DNA of 64,000 bases from Amycolatopsis jejuensis (GTDB lineage: Bacteria; Actinomycetota; Actinomycetes; Mycobacteriales; Pseudonocardiaceae), in assembly GCF_000717335.1 (NCBI RefSeq), contig NZ_JNYZ01000013.1, forward strand, positions 132,981 through 196,980. The letters are read 5' to 3'. The notes under the pieces were generated by a model. That model worked only from the letters and a program-made list of their open reading frames with translations. It was not told the DNA's origin and searched no databases. A program made the position numbers and the translations under genes. Each line of letters opens with the position of its first letter. Within the stretch, counting starts at the first letter, position 1. Shown in pieces: positions 45,295 through 55,225 of the stretch.

Positions 45295-46675
45295 GTGTCC
45301 GCGCTTCCTGACCCAGGTAGATCGCGAGCAATTCTCATCGGCACGAGCGACTTCGAATCCGATCTGCTCGAAAACCTGCCGTCGGTGCACAACAACCTGT
45401 CGGATCTGCGCTCGGCGCTCAGCGATCCGCAGACCGGTGTCCTCGGCTGGGACCAGTGCCATGTCGTGGACAACGCTGATTCACCGGCGAGCCTGACCAA
45501 ACGATTGCGGCGGTTTTCGCGTCAAGCCGAGGACTTGCTGCTCGTCTACTATGCCGGTCACGGGATCCGGGACGAACGCCACGATCGGCTCTACCTGACC
45601 ACTCGAGAGACCGACCCGGACGAACCGGAGACGACCGGGGTTTCCTTCGATACTCTGCGCGGCGCGATGGAGAGCAGCTTTGCCGAGACGCGTTTGCTCA
45701 TCCTGGACTGTTGCTACTCCGGTATGGCCATCGGAGCGATGTCCGATTCGCGGCTTGATCCCCGGCAGATCCGGATCCGGGGAACGACCGTGATTGCTTC
45801 TTCGCCGAAGAATCGAGTGTCGCTTTCCCCACCAGGGGAACGGAACACCGCATTCACCGGTGAGTTGCTCTCGCTGCTCACGAGCCGCTCGCACGGGCGC
45901 CCGCTCGATGTCAATCGCCTGTATGGCGCCCCTCGATGTAGCTCTCGAGCGCCGGGGAATGCCCCGGCCGAAGATGCAAGCCACGGATACGAGCAGCAGC
46001 CTCTTGTTGCGTAGGGAGCCGTCCACGCCGGAAGGGCCCGTGGTGCCTCAGCCGCCGAGGCGGCGCGTCACGGTGGCTGCTCCGGAGCCAATTGGCGGCA
46101 CCCCCGGCATCGACAAGATTCCAGCCGTACCCGCACCGGCCGACCGGACCTCACCGGATCCCTCTCTGCTCGCCGAATCACCTGGTCAAAGGGGGAAGTG
46201 GGCCAGGAATACGGTGGTGGCATCGTTGCAATGGATCGGTCTTTGTCTCGGCATCGGCTTCGGAGTCGGTGGACTGGTCGGCGCGGTGGCCGGGAAGGTC
46301 CCGTCGGGGACGACCTCAGTGGATCTCGGAGCTGGCTTGCTCATGACCTTTGTCGCTGGGCTATCCGGAAGCCTTCTTTACCGCCGGCTCGTCAAGCGTC
46401 GTGGTCAACGCGTCGCCTTCGCGGAGGTGTTTCCGAGGTTTGGCAAGCGTTCCGCAAGAGCACAGGCGGCCCTGCTGTGGGTACTGCTGGTGTTCTGCGT
46501 GCTGATGGTGGTAAGCGGAGTTTTCGCGCCGCTGGGAACTTCGACCGCCACCAACGGATCAGCTCTGTCCGCTCTGTCGGTGACCGTGGCACTGTTGATC
46601 ATGTTTTCGCTTGGCGCGACCGCGTGCGTGATCGCGCTGGTCAGGATGCATCAGCGACGAGCCCTCGTGATGTGA
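45295..46675 (+). pseudogene. Caspase-family protein, EACC1-associated, frameshifted
   Basis: The first frame (45295 to about 45930) is a C14 caspase domain: RSRAILIGTSDFESDLLENL, LLVYYAGHGIRDERHDRLYL (His89), LLILDCCYSGMAIG (Cys140). At the run CCCC (45929-45932) the meaningful sequence moves to another frame: LDVALERRGMPRPKMQATDT, a linker, then four predicted transmembrane helices to 46675 (for example IGLCLGIGFGVGGLVGAVAG). Dropping one C joins both into one 459-codon protein, a membrane-tethered caspase. As written, the first frame ends 28 codons later in nonsense. Truth could be pseudogene, programmed or phase-variable frameshift, or sequencing error. Confidence 0.8.
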
Positions 46676-46775
46676 ACTGCAAATTGCATTCAGCAAATGC
46701 CTGAATGGGGGTTCCTCCGGCTGGATCAGGTCGGCTACCCTCTCGCCGTCTGTTCGGCCCTTGAGGGGAGCGCTC

Positions 46776-47105
46776 GTGACGGCAGGGATCGCCGCGATCA
46801 CCGTTGACGGATCGGCGGACGAGCTGCAGCACCTGGCGTCCTGGCTCGGGGCCGAGGACGAGCTGGCCGGGCGGGTTCGGCTCGCGGGGCCGGAGTCCGG
46901 GGTCGTGGTGATGGTGAGCAGCCGGTCGGCGGGCACGTTCTGCCGGTCGCTCTTCGGCTGGCTGCGGCGCCGGTACGACGGGCCGCCGGTGTCGCTCACG
47001 GTGAAGCGGTCCGGGGCCGTGGAGGAGCTGGACGTCGACTGCGGGCGCGGCAGTGACGTCGACCAGGTGCTCGCCAGCGTGCGGGGCTTCCTCGACCAGG
47101 ATTGA
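46776..47105 (+). CDS. EACC1-like effector-associated protein (second copy)
   Basis: A 109-aa protein with the same layout as the one at 44933: ITVDGSADELQHLASWLGAE, DELAGRVRLAG, GTFCRSLFGWLRRRYDG and LTVKRSGAVEELDVDCG. GTG start after GAGGGGAG. Follows the caspase by 100 bp, with a CATTCAG / CTGAATG hairpin between them. No effector lies after it; a terminator and pknB follow, so it may be a leftover of a second module or act with the caspase. Confidence 0.75.
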   Translation: MTAGIAAITVDGSADELQHLASWLGAEDELAGRVRLAGPESGVVVMVSSRSAGTFCRSLFGWLRRRYDGPPVSLTVKRSGAVEELDVDCGRGSDVDQVLASVRGFLDQD

Positions 47106-47125
47106 CCTGGCCGAGGCGCGAAATA

Positions 47126-47156
47126 GGGCCCGCACGGTGCGAAGCCGTGCGGGCCC
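47126..47156. terminator. Bidirectional terminator
   Basis: A 12-bp perfect stem GGGCCCGCACGG / CCGTGCGGGCCC with a seven-base loop, between the convergent EACC1 gene and pknB. Confidence 0.85.
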
Positions 47157-47171
47157 TTGCGCAGTTCCGGG

Positions 47172-49154
47172 TCAGGGATGCCGTGGTGGCCATCCGCCGC
47201 CGCCACCGCTGCCGGTGCTCGGCGCCGTCGGGATGATCCCGCCGTCCTCCTTGATCGTGAGCGTGACCGGCTGGGTCGGGCTGATCATCGTGCCCACCGT
47301 CGGGTTCTGCTTCACCACGGTGCTCGCCTGGCCGTTGCCGTTGCGGGTGGACTGGACCTGGATGCTGCCCTTCCAGCCGAGGTTCTGCAGGGTCTGGGTC
47401 GCCTGGTCCTCGGTCATCCCGGTGAGGTCCGGCATCGAGATCTGCTGCGGACCGGTGGACACGGTCACCGTCACCGTGCTGTTCGGGGGCAGGTTGCCGC
47501 CGTTCGGCTGCTGGTCGATGACCTGGTCCTTGGGCTTGTCCGACGCCTGGTCGGTGCGCTTGACCTTGAACCCGGCGCCTTCGATCATCTGCTTCGCCGT
47601 GGCGTAGTCCTTGCCGACGGTGTTGGGCACCGTCTTCTGCGAGACGCCCGACCCCACGGTGATGTCCACCGAGGTGCCCTCGGCGGCCGAGGAGTTGGCG
47701 GTCGGCGACTGCGAGACGACCTTGCCCACGTCGCTCTGGTTGTCCACCGTCTGCGAATTGGTGTTGCCGAGCTTCAGCTTGGCCTGCTCGAGCGCGCTCT
47801 TCGCCTCATCGGGGCTCTTGCCGTGCAGGTCCGGCACGGTGACCGACCCCGGCCGCACGCCGACGGTGAGCGTGATCTGGGTGGTGGTCGGCACGGTCTG
47901 CCCGGCGGCCGGGTCGATCGCGATGACCTTGTTGATCTGGTCCTCGGTGCAGGTCAGGCCACCCGGGTTGGTCGCCTCGGCGCCGCACACCACCTGCTTG
48001 TTCGGCGCGAACGCCGAGAAGCCCGCGTTCTGCAGCTGCGACTTCGCCTCCACGATCGGGGTGTTGACCACGGCCGGGATCTGGGCGTTCTTCTCGGTGG
48101 TCTTGAAAGCGTTGGACAGCCACATGATCAGCAGCACCACACCGGCGACGAGCAACGCGGCGATCACCGCGAAGATCACCCGGCGGCGGCGCTTGGCCCG
48201 CGGGTCCTCCTCCGGTTCCTCCGGGTAGTCGTCGTAGCGCTGCGGCTGCCGCCGGTCGGCGTTCATCACCTGGGTGCGCTCGTCCTCGGACATCACCATC
48301 GGCGCCGACGGCCGCTGCCCGGACAGCGTGCGCACCAGGTCCGACCGCATTTCCGCGGCCGACTGGTACCGGTTCGCCGGGCCCTTGGCCAGTGCCTTCA
48401 GCACGACCGCGTCCAGCTCCGGCGAGACCGCCGGGTTCACCGACGACGGCGCGTGCGGGTCTTCCCGGACGTGCTGGTACGCGACCGCGACCGGGGAATC
48501 GCCGGTGAACGGCGGCTCGCCGGTGATCAGCTCGTACAGCACGCAGCCTGCTGCGTACACGTCCGAACGCGCGTCCACCGATTCGCCGCGCGCCTGCTCC
48601 GGCGAAAGGTACTGCGCGGTGCCGATGACGGCGGCGGTCTGCGTCATCGCCGACTGGCCGTCGTGCATGGCGCGCGCGATGCCGAAGTCCATCACCTTGA
48701 CGGCGCCGTTCTTCGTGATCATCACGTTCGCCGGCTTCACGTCGCGGTGCACGATGCCGTGCCGGTGCGAGAAGTCGAGCGCGGCGCAGACGTCGGCCAT
48801 GACCTCCATCGCCCGCTTCTGCGACAGCGGACCCTCGGTCTTGACGATGTCGCGCAGGGTCCGGCCCTCGACGTACTCCATCACGATGTAGGGCAGCGGC
48901 CCGACATCGGTGTTGGCCTCGCCGGTGTCGTACACCGCCACGATCGCCGGATGGTTCAGCGCGGCGGCGTTCTGCGCCTCGCGGCGGAACCGCTCCTGGA
49001 ACTGCGGGTCGCGGGCGAGGTCCGCACGCAGGACCTTGATCGCGACTTCCCGGCCCAGACGCACGTCGTGCCCGTGGTGGACCTCGGACATACCTCCGTA
49101 GCCGAGCGTGTCGCCCAGCTCGTACCGATTGGAGAGCAGTCTGGGTGTGGTCAT
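47172..49154 (-). CDS. pknB: Ser/Thr protein kinase PknB
   Basis: A 660-aa receptor kinase. Kinase domain: [11 protein letters not shown], Lys40 in [15 protein letters not shown] with Asp138, DFG at 156-158, activation-loop Thr171 and Thr173 as in M. tuberculosis PknB. One transmembrane helix (about 340-360) separates it from four extracellular PASTA domains that bind muropeptides (for example [20 protein letters not shown]). It controls cell-wall synthesis and division. The ATG overlaps the pknA stop (ATGA). Last gene of the fhaA-fhaB-pstP-ftsW-pbpA-pknA-pknB operon. Confidence 0.97.
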   Translation of the reverse strand: MTTPRLLSNRYELGDTLGYGGMSEVHHGHDVRLGREVAIKVLRADLARDPQFQERFRREAQNAAALNHPAIVAVYDTGEANTDVGPLPYIVMEYVEGRTLRDIVKTEGPLSQKRAMEVMADVCAALDFSHRHGIVHRDVKPANVMITKNGAVKVMDFGIARAMHDGQSAMTQTAAVIGTAQYLSPEQARGESVDARSDVYAAGCVLYELITGEPPFTGDSPVAVAYQHVREDPHAPSSVNPAVSPELDAVVLKALAKGPANRYQSAAEMRSDLVRTLSGQRPSAPMVMSEDERTQVMNADRRQPQRYDDYPEEPEEDPRAKRRRRVIFAVIAALLVAGVVLLIMWLSNAFKTTEKNAQIPAVVNTPIVEAKSQLQNAGFSAFAPNKQVVCGAEATNPGGLTCTEDQINKVIAIDPAAGQTVPTTTQITLTVGVRPGSVTVPDLHGKSPDEAKSALEQAKLKLGNTNSQTVDNQSDVGKVVSQSPTANSSAAEGTSVDITVGSGVSQKTVPNTVGKDYATAKQMIEGAGFKVKRTDQASDKPKDQVIDQQPNGGNLPPNSTVTVTVSTGPQQISMPDLTGMTEDQATQTLQNLGWKGSIQVQSTRNGNGQASTVVKQNPTVGTMISPTQPVTLTIKEDGGIIPTAPSTGSGGGGGWPPRHP

Positions 49155-50353
49155 CGCTTCGTGCCGTTCCATTCCGTCCAAGGTGTGGTCATCATGCCTT
49201 GCAGGCCCTGCGGCGCGCTCGTACCGGCCGGAGTGGCTGAGGTCGGTCCGCTCCCGTTGTTCACGCTGTCCACGCTTTCCGGCGGCTCGCCGTTGCCGGC
49301 CGCCGCCACCCTGGCGATCAGGAAGGTCGCCGCCACCAGGACCACGACCACGATCACGGCGAGCAGTACCCACCAGCCCCACTGGCTACGCCGCCGCGGT
49401 GGGGCCGGTGGCGCAGGCGGTACCGCGAGCGGGTGGAAGGCCGGGTTGGACGCCGGACCGACCGGAACGGCCGGGGCCCCGGCCGGGTACGCGGCCTTGA
49501 CCAGCCCGAGTGGCGTGGGCAGGGGACGCCCGGCGCGTACCGCGGCCACCGCGCCGGCGAACTCGCCGCCGCTGGCGTAGCGCTGCCGGGGGTCCTTCAC
49601 CAGCGTCGCCTCGATCACCGCCCGCGCGCCCGGCGGTACGTCCGGCGGCAGCGGCGGCGGGACGTCGCGGATGTGCATCATCGCGACGGTCACCGCGTTC
49701 TCGGACAGGAACGGCCTGCGCCCGGCTAGGCATTCGTATCCGCACACGGCGAGCGAGTACACGTCGCTGGCCGGTTCGGCGTCGTGCCCGAGCGCCTGCT
49801 CCGGCGCGATGTAATGCGCCGTGCCCATGACCATCCCGGACCGCGTGACCGGCGCCGCGTCGGCCGCCTTGGCCACGCCGAAATCGGTGATTTTCACCTT
49901 GCCCGACGGGGTGACCAGGATGTTGCCCGGCTTCACGTCGCGGTGCACCAGACCCTGCTCGTGCGCGGCCTGCAGGGCAGTCCCCGCCTGTTCGAGGAGA
50001 TCGAGCGTGTAGTCCGCGGTGAGCCGCCCGTGCCGGGCGAGGATGCCGGCCAGCGGGTCGCCCTCCACGTACTCCATCACCAGGTACGCAATGGAAAGGT
50101 CCTCGCTCACCGTCTCGCCGTAGTCGTGCACCGCGGCGATTCCGGCGTGGTTGAGCGAAGCGGTCATCCGCGCCTCGGTGCGGAAGCGGTGCAGGAACTC
50201 GGCGTCACCGGACAGTTCGGCCTTGAGCACCTTGACGGCGACGACCCGGTCGAGCCGGGTGTCGCTCGCCTGCCAGACCTCGCCCATCCCGCCGACGGCA
50301 ATCCGGTTCGTCAGCTTGTAGCGCTCGGCCAGCAGCTGACCCGAGGACAGCAT
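49151..50353 (-). CDS. pknA: Ser/Thr protein kinase PknA
   Basis: A 400-aa kinase. GGMGEVWQA (glycine loop), Lys41 in [15 protein letters not shown] with Asp139, DFG 157-159 and [12 protein letters not shown] proline-rich linker leads to one transmembrane helix ([21 protein letters not shown]) and a short outer tail without PASTA repeats. Works with PknB on shape and division targets. Gap to pbpA is three bases. Confidence 0.97.
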   Translation of the reverse strand: MLSSGQLLAERYKLTNRIAVGGMGEVWQASDTRLDRVVAVKVLKAELSGDAEFLHRFRTEARMTASLNHAGIAAVHDYGETVSEDLSIAYLVMEYVEGDPLAGILARHGRLTADYTLDLLEQAGTALQAAHEQGLVHRDVKPGNILVTPSGKVKITDFGVAKAADAAPVTRSGMVMGTAHYIAPEQALGHDAEPASDVYSLAVCGYECLAGRRPFLSENAVTVAMMHIRDVPPPLPPDVPPGARAVIEATLVKDPRQRYASGGEFAGAVAAVRAGRPLPTPLGLVKAAYPAGAPAVPVGPASNPAFHPLAVPPAPPAPPRRRSQWGWWVLLAVIVVVVLVAATFLIARVAAAGNGEPPESVDSVNNGSGPTSATPAGTSAPQGLQGMMTTPWTEWNGTKR

Positions 50354-50356
50354 CGG

Positions 50357-51820
50357 CTACCCACCCCCGAGCCGGGCGGCCATCGCGGCACGGCCGATCT
50401 CGGCGGCCACCGAGCCACCGGTCGCGGCGAGCCCGCGGTCGCCGCCGCTCTCGACGATGACCGACACCGCGATCTGCGGGTTGTCCGACGGCGCGAACCC
50501 GGTGTACCACGCGTGCGGCGGCGTGTTCTTCGAGTCGGTGCCGTGCTCGGCGGTACCGGTCTTCGACGCGATCTTCAGCGCCGGGTCCTTGCCGCCGCCC
50601 TTGGTGAAGCTCTCCGACGCGATCATCATGTCGGTGAGGATCCGGTCGTTCTCCGGCGACAGCGCGGGCTTTCCGGTGAGCTGCTCCGGGTCGACGTTGT
50701 CGATCGTCGACAGGTCCGGCGCGAGAATCGACTGGATGAGCTGCGGTTTCATCGCGGTGCCGCCGTTGGCGACGGTGGCCGAGAGCAGGCAGTCCTGCAG
50801 CGGCGTGAGCCGGACGTCGCGCTGGCCGATACCGCTCTGGAACAGCGCGCCCGGCGAGTCGAGCGGGCCGACGGTGGACGGGACGACCTTCATCGGCACC
50901 TTCAGGTCGGCCTGCCCGATGCCGAAGTTGGCCGCGGTCGCCTTCATCTTGTCCGCGCCGAGCTGCCCGGCGAAGGTCGCGAACGGGACGTTGCACGAGT
51001 GCGCGAGCGCGTCCTTGAACGTGTTGCCGGGGCAGACCTGGCCGCTGTAGTTCTCGAGCGTGGTGTTCGTACCCGGCAGCTGCACGTTCGGCGCGGTGCT
51101 CACCTGGGTGTCCGGGCCGATCCCGTTCTCCAGCGCGGCCGCAGCGGTGACCAGCTTGAACGTGGATCCCGGCGGGTAGTTCTCCGAGATCGCCCTGTTG
51201 ATCATCGGGTTCTTCGGGTCCTTGGTGAAGCCGTTCCACGCGGTGTTCTGGTCGGCGCCGTGCGAGGCGAGCTTGTTCGGGTCGTACGACGGGGTGGACA
51301 CCATCGCGAGGATGCGCCCGGTCTTCGGCTCCATCGCGACCACGGCGCCGGTGTAGCCGCGCTGGGTCATCAGGTCGTACGCCGCCTTCTGCACCTTGGG
51401 GTCGATGGTCAGCTTCACGTTCCCGCCCCGCGGGTCGCGGCCGGTGACCATGTCCGAGAGCCGGCGCACGAAAAGCCGCGGGTCCGAGCCGTTGAGCACG
51501 TCGTCCTCGGTGCGTTCGAGGCCGCCCGCGCCGTAGTTGATCGAGTAGTACCCGGTGACCGGGGCGTACATCGGGCCATCGGCGTACGTGCGGAAGAACT
51601 TGAACTTGTCGCTCGACGGTTTCACCCCGGCGAGCACCGTGCCGTCCGGCGCCACGATCTGACCGCGCTGGCGGGAGTACTCGTCGTAGAGCACGCGCTG
51701 GTTGCGTGAATCGGTGCGGTACGTGTCGGCCTTCACGACCTGGATGTAGGTGTCGTTGGCGAGCAGCAGCACGATCATGACGAGCATCGCCATGCCGACC
51801 TTGCGCAGCGGGGTGTTCAC
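50357..51820 (-). CDS. pbpA: Penicillin-binding protein PbpA
   Basis: A 487-aa class B transpeptidase. Cytoplasmic tail and membrane anchor (residues 8-22), then PBP dimerisation domain (SRQRGQIVAPDGTVLA). The transpeptidase has SxxK Ser219-Lys222 in PPGSTFKLVT, SxN Ser275 in AHSCNV and KTG 420-422 in ASKTGTAEHG. It crosslinks septal peptidoglycan and pairs with the neighbouring FtsW/RodA. Start overlaps the ftsW/rodA stop. Confidence 0.97.
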   Translation of the reverse strand: MNTPLRKVGMAMLVMIVLLLANDTYIQVVKADTYRTDSRNQRVLYDEYSRQRGQIVAPDGTVLAGVKPSSDKFKFFRTYADGPMYAPVTGYYSINYGAGGLERTEDDVLNGSDPRLFVRRLSDMVTGRDPRGGNVKLTIDPKVQKAAYDLMTQRGYTGAVVAMEPKTGRILAMVSTPSYDPNKLASHGADQNTAWNGFTKDPKNPMINRAISENYPPGSTFKLVTAAAALENGIGPDTQVSTAPNVQLPGTNTTLENYSGQVCPGNTFKDALAHSCNVPFATFAGQLGADKMKATAANFGIGQADLKVPMKVVPSTVGPLDSPGALFQSGIGQRDVRLTPLQDCLLSATVANGGTAMKPQLIQSILAPDLSTIDNVDPEQLTGKPALSPENDRILTDMMIASESFTKGGGKDPALKIASKTGTAEHGTDSKNTPPHAWYTGFAPSDNPQIAVSVIVESGGDRGLAATGGSVAAEIGRAAMAARLGGG

Positions 51821-53304
51821 GCCGTCCTCCCGTTCGGATCGCCCGGTGCGGGCGGGCGCTGCACCATCACGGTGTGCGCCTCGGCGATCGGGGCCTGCGG
51901 CTGCTGGGGCTTCGGACGGCTGGTGGGCCTGCGCGCGGCGTCGGAAATGCGCAGCAGCAGCGCGACGAGAATGTAGTTCGCCAGCAGCGAAGAACCACCG
52001 TAGGACATGAACGGCGCGGTGACCCCGGTTTCCGGGATGAGCGCGGTGACGCCGCCGACGACCACGAAGATCTGGATCACGATGGTGAACGCGAGCCCGC
52101 CGCCGAGCAGCTTGCCGAACGTGTCGCGTACGGCCAGCGCACTGCGCATGCCGCGCATCGCGATCAGCAGGTACAGCATCAGCACCGCGGCCAGCCCGAT
52201 GAAACCGAGCTCCTCACCGATTCCCGCGGTGATGAAGTCGGTGCTCGCGGCAGGCACGATGTCCGGCCGTCCGGCGCCGAGCCCGGTACCGCCGACCCCG
52301 CCGGTGCCGAGCCCGAAGAGCCCCTGGGCGAGCTGGTAGGAACCGCCGAGCGCGTCGTACCGCGGGCCGAGCGGATTGAGCCAGTTCTCCACGCGCTGCT
52401 GGACGTGCGTGAAGAGGTTGTAGGCGATGATGCAGCCGCCGATGAAGAACGTGAGCCCGACGACGACCCAGATCACGCGTTCGGTGGCGACGTACAGCAT
52501 CACCAGGATGATGCTGAAGTACAGCAGTGACGTGCCGAGGTCCTTCTCGAACACGAGGATGCCGATGGCCGCGGCGGCGGCGATGAGGATCGGGCCGAGG
52601 TCACGCGCCCGCGGCAGCTCCACTCCGAGGAACTTCTTGCCCGCCACCATGAACAGGTCGCGTTTGGACACCAGGAACGACGCGAAGAAGATCATCAGCA
52701 GCAGCTTCGCGAACTCACCCGGCTGGATCGAGAAGAACGGCAGCTTCAGCCATACCTTCGCGCCGTTGACCTCGGACAGGCTCGACGGCAGCACCGCGGG
52801 CAGCGCCAGCGCGCCCAGCCCGACCAGCCCCGCGATGTAGCTGTAGCGGGTGAGCGTGCGGTGGTCGTTGACCACGATCAGCACCACGACGAAGAGCACC
52901 AGCGAGATCGCGGTGAACATGAGCTGCTTGGTGATCTCCGGCGAGTACTCGCGGCCGCGCTGCAGCGCCGTCTCGGCCTTCGCCAGGTCGAGCCGGTGGA
53001 TCATCACCAGCCCGATCCCGTTGAGCAGCGCGACACACGGCAGCAGCACCGGATCGGCGTACGGCGCCCAGCGGCGCACCGCGAGGTGGGCGGCGGCGAG
53101 CACACCGAGGTAAGCGAGGCCGAGCCACAGGATCGAGAGCGTGAGCTCCTGCTCCTGGTTGGCCTCGACGATCACCAGGGCGAGCGTGACGAGCCCGGCC
53201 GCGAAGGCCAGCAAAAGCAGTTCGGTGCCGCGGCGGGTGGGCAGGTCCCGCGGCGGGTTGGTGGTGTACTGGGCGGACACCGGGTCGGCCATCGGCTGGC
53301 CCAT
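51817..53304 (-). CDS. ftsW: FtsW/RodA SEDS-family peptidoglycan polymerase
   Basis: A 495-aa SEDS protein with ten transmembrane helices. Conserved loops: LPFFSIQPGEFAKLLLMI (catalytic-region Glu), GPRYDALGGSYQLAQGLFG and PETGVTAPFMSYGGSSLLANY. SEDS enzymes polymerise glycan strands with a class B PBP, here PbpA. Naming as ftsW or rodA varies in this operon; mycobacterial homologues here are called RodA. ATG overlaps the pstP stop (TGATG). Confidence 0.95.
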   Translation of the reverse strand: MGQPMADPVSAQYTTNPPRDLPTRRGTELLLLAFAAGLVTLALVIVEANQEQELTLSILWLGLAYLGVLAAAHLAVRRWAPYADPVLLPCVALLNGIGLVMIHRLDLAKAETALQRGREYSPEITKQLMFTAISLVLFVVVLIVVNDHRTLTRYSYIAGLVGLGALALPAVLPSSLSEVNGAKVWLKLPFFSIQPGEFAKLLLMIFFASFLVSKRDLFMVAGKKFLGVELPRARDLGPILIAAAAAIGILVFEKDLGTSLLYFSIILVMLYVATERVIWVVVGLTFFIGGCIIAYNLFTHVQQRVENWLNPLGPRYDALGGSYQLAQGLFGLGTGGVGGTGLGAGRPDIVPAASTDFITAGIGEELGFIGLAAVLMLYLLIAMRGMRSALAVRDTFGKLLGGGLAFTIVIQIFVVVGGVTALIPETGVTAPFMSYGGSSLLANYILVALLLRISDAARRPTSRPKPQQPQAPIAEAHTVMVQRPPAPGDPNGRTA

Positions 53305-54665
53305 CAGTTACCGCCCCCTGTCGGCGGCGTCGTACCCGCCGTCGAGCAGTCCCTCCCCGCAGGCTGGTTCGCCGACGAAGCCGTGCCGTTCGGGGGTGCA
53401 CTGGTGGCCGGGGCACCCGGGGCGCGCGCCGGCTTGCAGTCCGAGAGCTGCTTGTTGAGGCGAAGGAAGTCGTCGATGTACTTGCGCGCGTCGTCGAGGC
53501 TTTCGCGCTTCACGCCGTTCTGCACGGCGATGCGCGCGTCCTCCTGCAGTGCGGAGACGCGGAGCTTGTCGGTGCACAACTGCCCGGGAGGGCACGAACC
53601 CTGCTCGAGTGAATGCAGTTCGATGCCGAGGATGCTGCCCGGGACCCCGCGGTAGATCACGACCTCCTGGTCGGGTCCCTCACCGACGTAGTACTGGCTG
53701 AGCACGAAGTAGCGAGTGGCGATCGCGGCGGCGCCCAGCACGATCAGCACCACGACCGCCCCGACGAGCCAGCGGAACCGTTTCCGCCGCTTCGCCTTCG
53801 GGTCCTCCTCGAACGCCGGTGGCTCCGGCCGCGGCGTCGGCGGCGGCTGGGTGAGCGCGCGGGCTCTCGCCGCGGGGGAGTCGCCCTGGTGCATCTCGTC
53901 GCTGCCGTCGCCCGCGGCGCCGCCCACGATCGGGGCGTCGTCGCCGAAATCGACGTCGACCACGTCGGCGATGATCACGGTCACGTTGTCCGTACCACCG
54001 CCCTTGAGGGCCAGCTCGATCATCCGGTCGGCGCAGTCCTGCGGGTCCGCGATCTGCACGGCCTCGGCGAGGGTCTCGTCGCTGACCATGCCGGACAACC
54101 CGTCGGAGCAGATCAGGTACCGGTCACCGGCACGCGCCTCGCGCACGGTCAGGCTCGGTTCGACCTCGTGCCCGGTGAGCGCCTTGAGTAGCAGCGACCG
54201 CTGCGGGTGCACAGCAGCTTCTTCGGGCGTGATGCGGCCCTGTTCCAGGAGTTCGTTGACGAAGCTGTCGTCGCGGGTGATCTGCGCGAACTGGCCGCCG
54301 CGCAGCAGGTACGCGCGCGAATCGCCGACGTGCACCAGCCCCAGCCTGCTGCCCGCGAAGAGCACCGCGGTGAGCGTGGTGCCCATGCCGTCGAGATCGG
54401 GGTCCTGCGACACCAGCTCGGCAATGGCCGCGTTGCCGTTCTGCACGGCCTCGCGCAGCTGGGCGAGGAGGTCGTCACCCGGTTCGTCGTCGTCGAGCGG
54501 GGCGAGCGAGGCGATGACGACCTTGCTGGCCACCTCGCCTGCCGCATGCCCGCCCATACCGTCGGCGAGCGCGAGAAGGCGGGGGCCGGCGTACACGGAG
54601 TCCTGGTTGTTCGAACGCACCAGGCCCCGGTCGCTGCGGGCTGCGTAGCGGAGGACGAGAGTCAT
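53304..54665 (-). CDS. pstP: Ser/Thr phosphatase PstP
   Basis: A 453-aa PP2C-family phosphatase. Metal and catalytic motifs: RSDRGLVRSNNQDSVY, LALADGMGGHAAGE, LVHVGDSRAYLLRG and YLICSDGLSGMVSDE, with DNVTVIIADV. One transmembrane helix (about 302-322) and an outer domain follow. It reverses PknA/PknB phosphorylation. Its ATG overlaps the fhaB stop (ATGA). Confidence 0.97.
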   Translation of the reverse strand: MTLVLRYAARSDRGLVRSNNQDSVYAGPRLLALADGMGGHAAGEVASKVVIASLAPLDDDEPGDDLLAQLREAVQNGNAAIAELVSQDPDLDGMGTTLTAVLFAGSRLGLVHVGDSRAYLLRGGQFAQITRDDSFVNELLEQGRITPEEAAVHPQRSLLLKALTGHEVEPSLTVREARAGDRYLICSDGLSGMVSDETLAEAVQIADPQDCADRMIELALKGGGTDNVTVIIADVVDVDFGDDAPIVGGAAGDGSDEMHQGDSPAARARALTQPPPTPRPEPPAFEEDPKAKRRKRFRWLVGAVVVLIVLGAAAIATRYFVLSQYYVGEGPDQEVVIYRGVPGSILGIELHSLEQGSCPPGQLCTDKLRVSALQEDARIAVQNGVKRESLDDARKYIDDFLRLNKQLSDCKPARAPGAPATSAPPNGTASSANQPAGRDCSTAGTTPPTGGGN

Positions 54666-55123
54666 GGGCGAAGCTCGATCACCGTCTTGCCGATTCGGAT
54701 GGGGACTCCGAGCGGGACCCGGAGGGGTGCAGTGACCTTAGCCCGGTCGAGGTAGGTCCCGTTCGTCGAGCCCAGATCTTCCACGTACCAGTCCTCCCCG
54801 CGCAGGGCGATGCGGGCGTGCCGGGTCGACGCGTAGTCGTCGTCGAGCACCAGCGTCGAATCATCGGCACGGCCGATGAGGATCGGCCGCCCGTCGAGCG
54901 CGATGCGGGTACCGGCCAGCGCCCCGTGGGTCACGAGCAGCTGCTGCGGCGCCTTGCTGCCCCGCGGCTTCTTCTCCTTGCTGCGGCGGAAGGACGGCAC
55001 CTGGACCCGCAGGCCCGAGGCAGCATAGAGGTCCGAGCGCACGACTCGCAGCGCGGCGAACACGAAGAGCCAGAGCAGCACGAGAAAGCCCACTCTGGTG
55101 AGTTGAACGACCAGCTCTGGCAC
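54662..55123 (-). CDS. fhaB: FHA-domain protein FhaB
   Basis: A 153-aa protein. Residues 1-25 form a membrane helix (VQLTRVGFLVLLWLFVFAALRV), then a basic linker, and an FHA domain with LIGRADDSTLVLDDDYASTRHARI and DLGSTNGTYLDRAKV, the phosphothreonine-binding residues. FhaB (FipA) links kinases to division. GTG 55123 chosen because mycobacterial FhaB starts the same way. Confidence 0.95.
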   Translation of the reverse strand: MPELVVQLTRVGFLVLLWLFVFAALRVVRSDLYAASGLRVQVPSFRRSKEKKPRGSKAPQQLLVTHGALAGTRIALDGRPILIGRADDSTLVLDDDYASTRHARIALRGEDWYVEDLGSTNGTYLDRAKVTAPLRVPLGVPIRIGKTVIELRP

Positions 55124-55225
55124 TTGTTGTGTCCGCTCCCGCCTATGCCTGCAAGCCACGGCGCAACGCGCGCCGCGGTTCCCCCCGCACGCCAATTCTG
55201 CGGGAACCCGGTGAACGGCCGGTGA

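Noticed and set aside
47157..49580. Plus-strand frame of about 807 codons opposite pknB
   Set aside because: Shadow of the kinase gene; no domain, and the real frame has PASTA repeats and kinase motifs.
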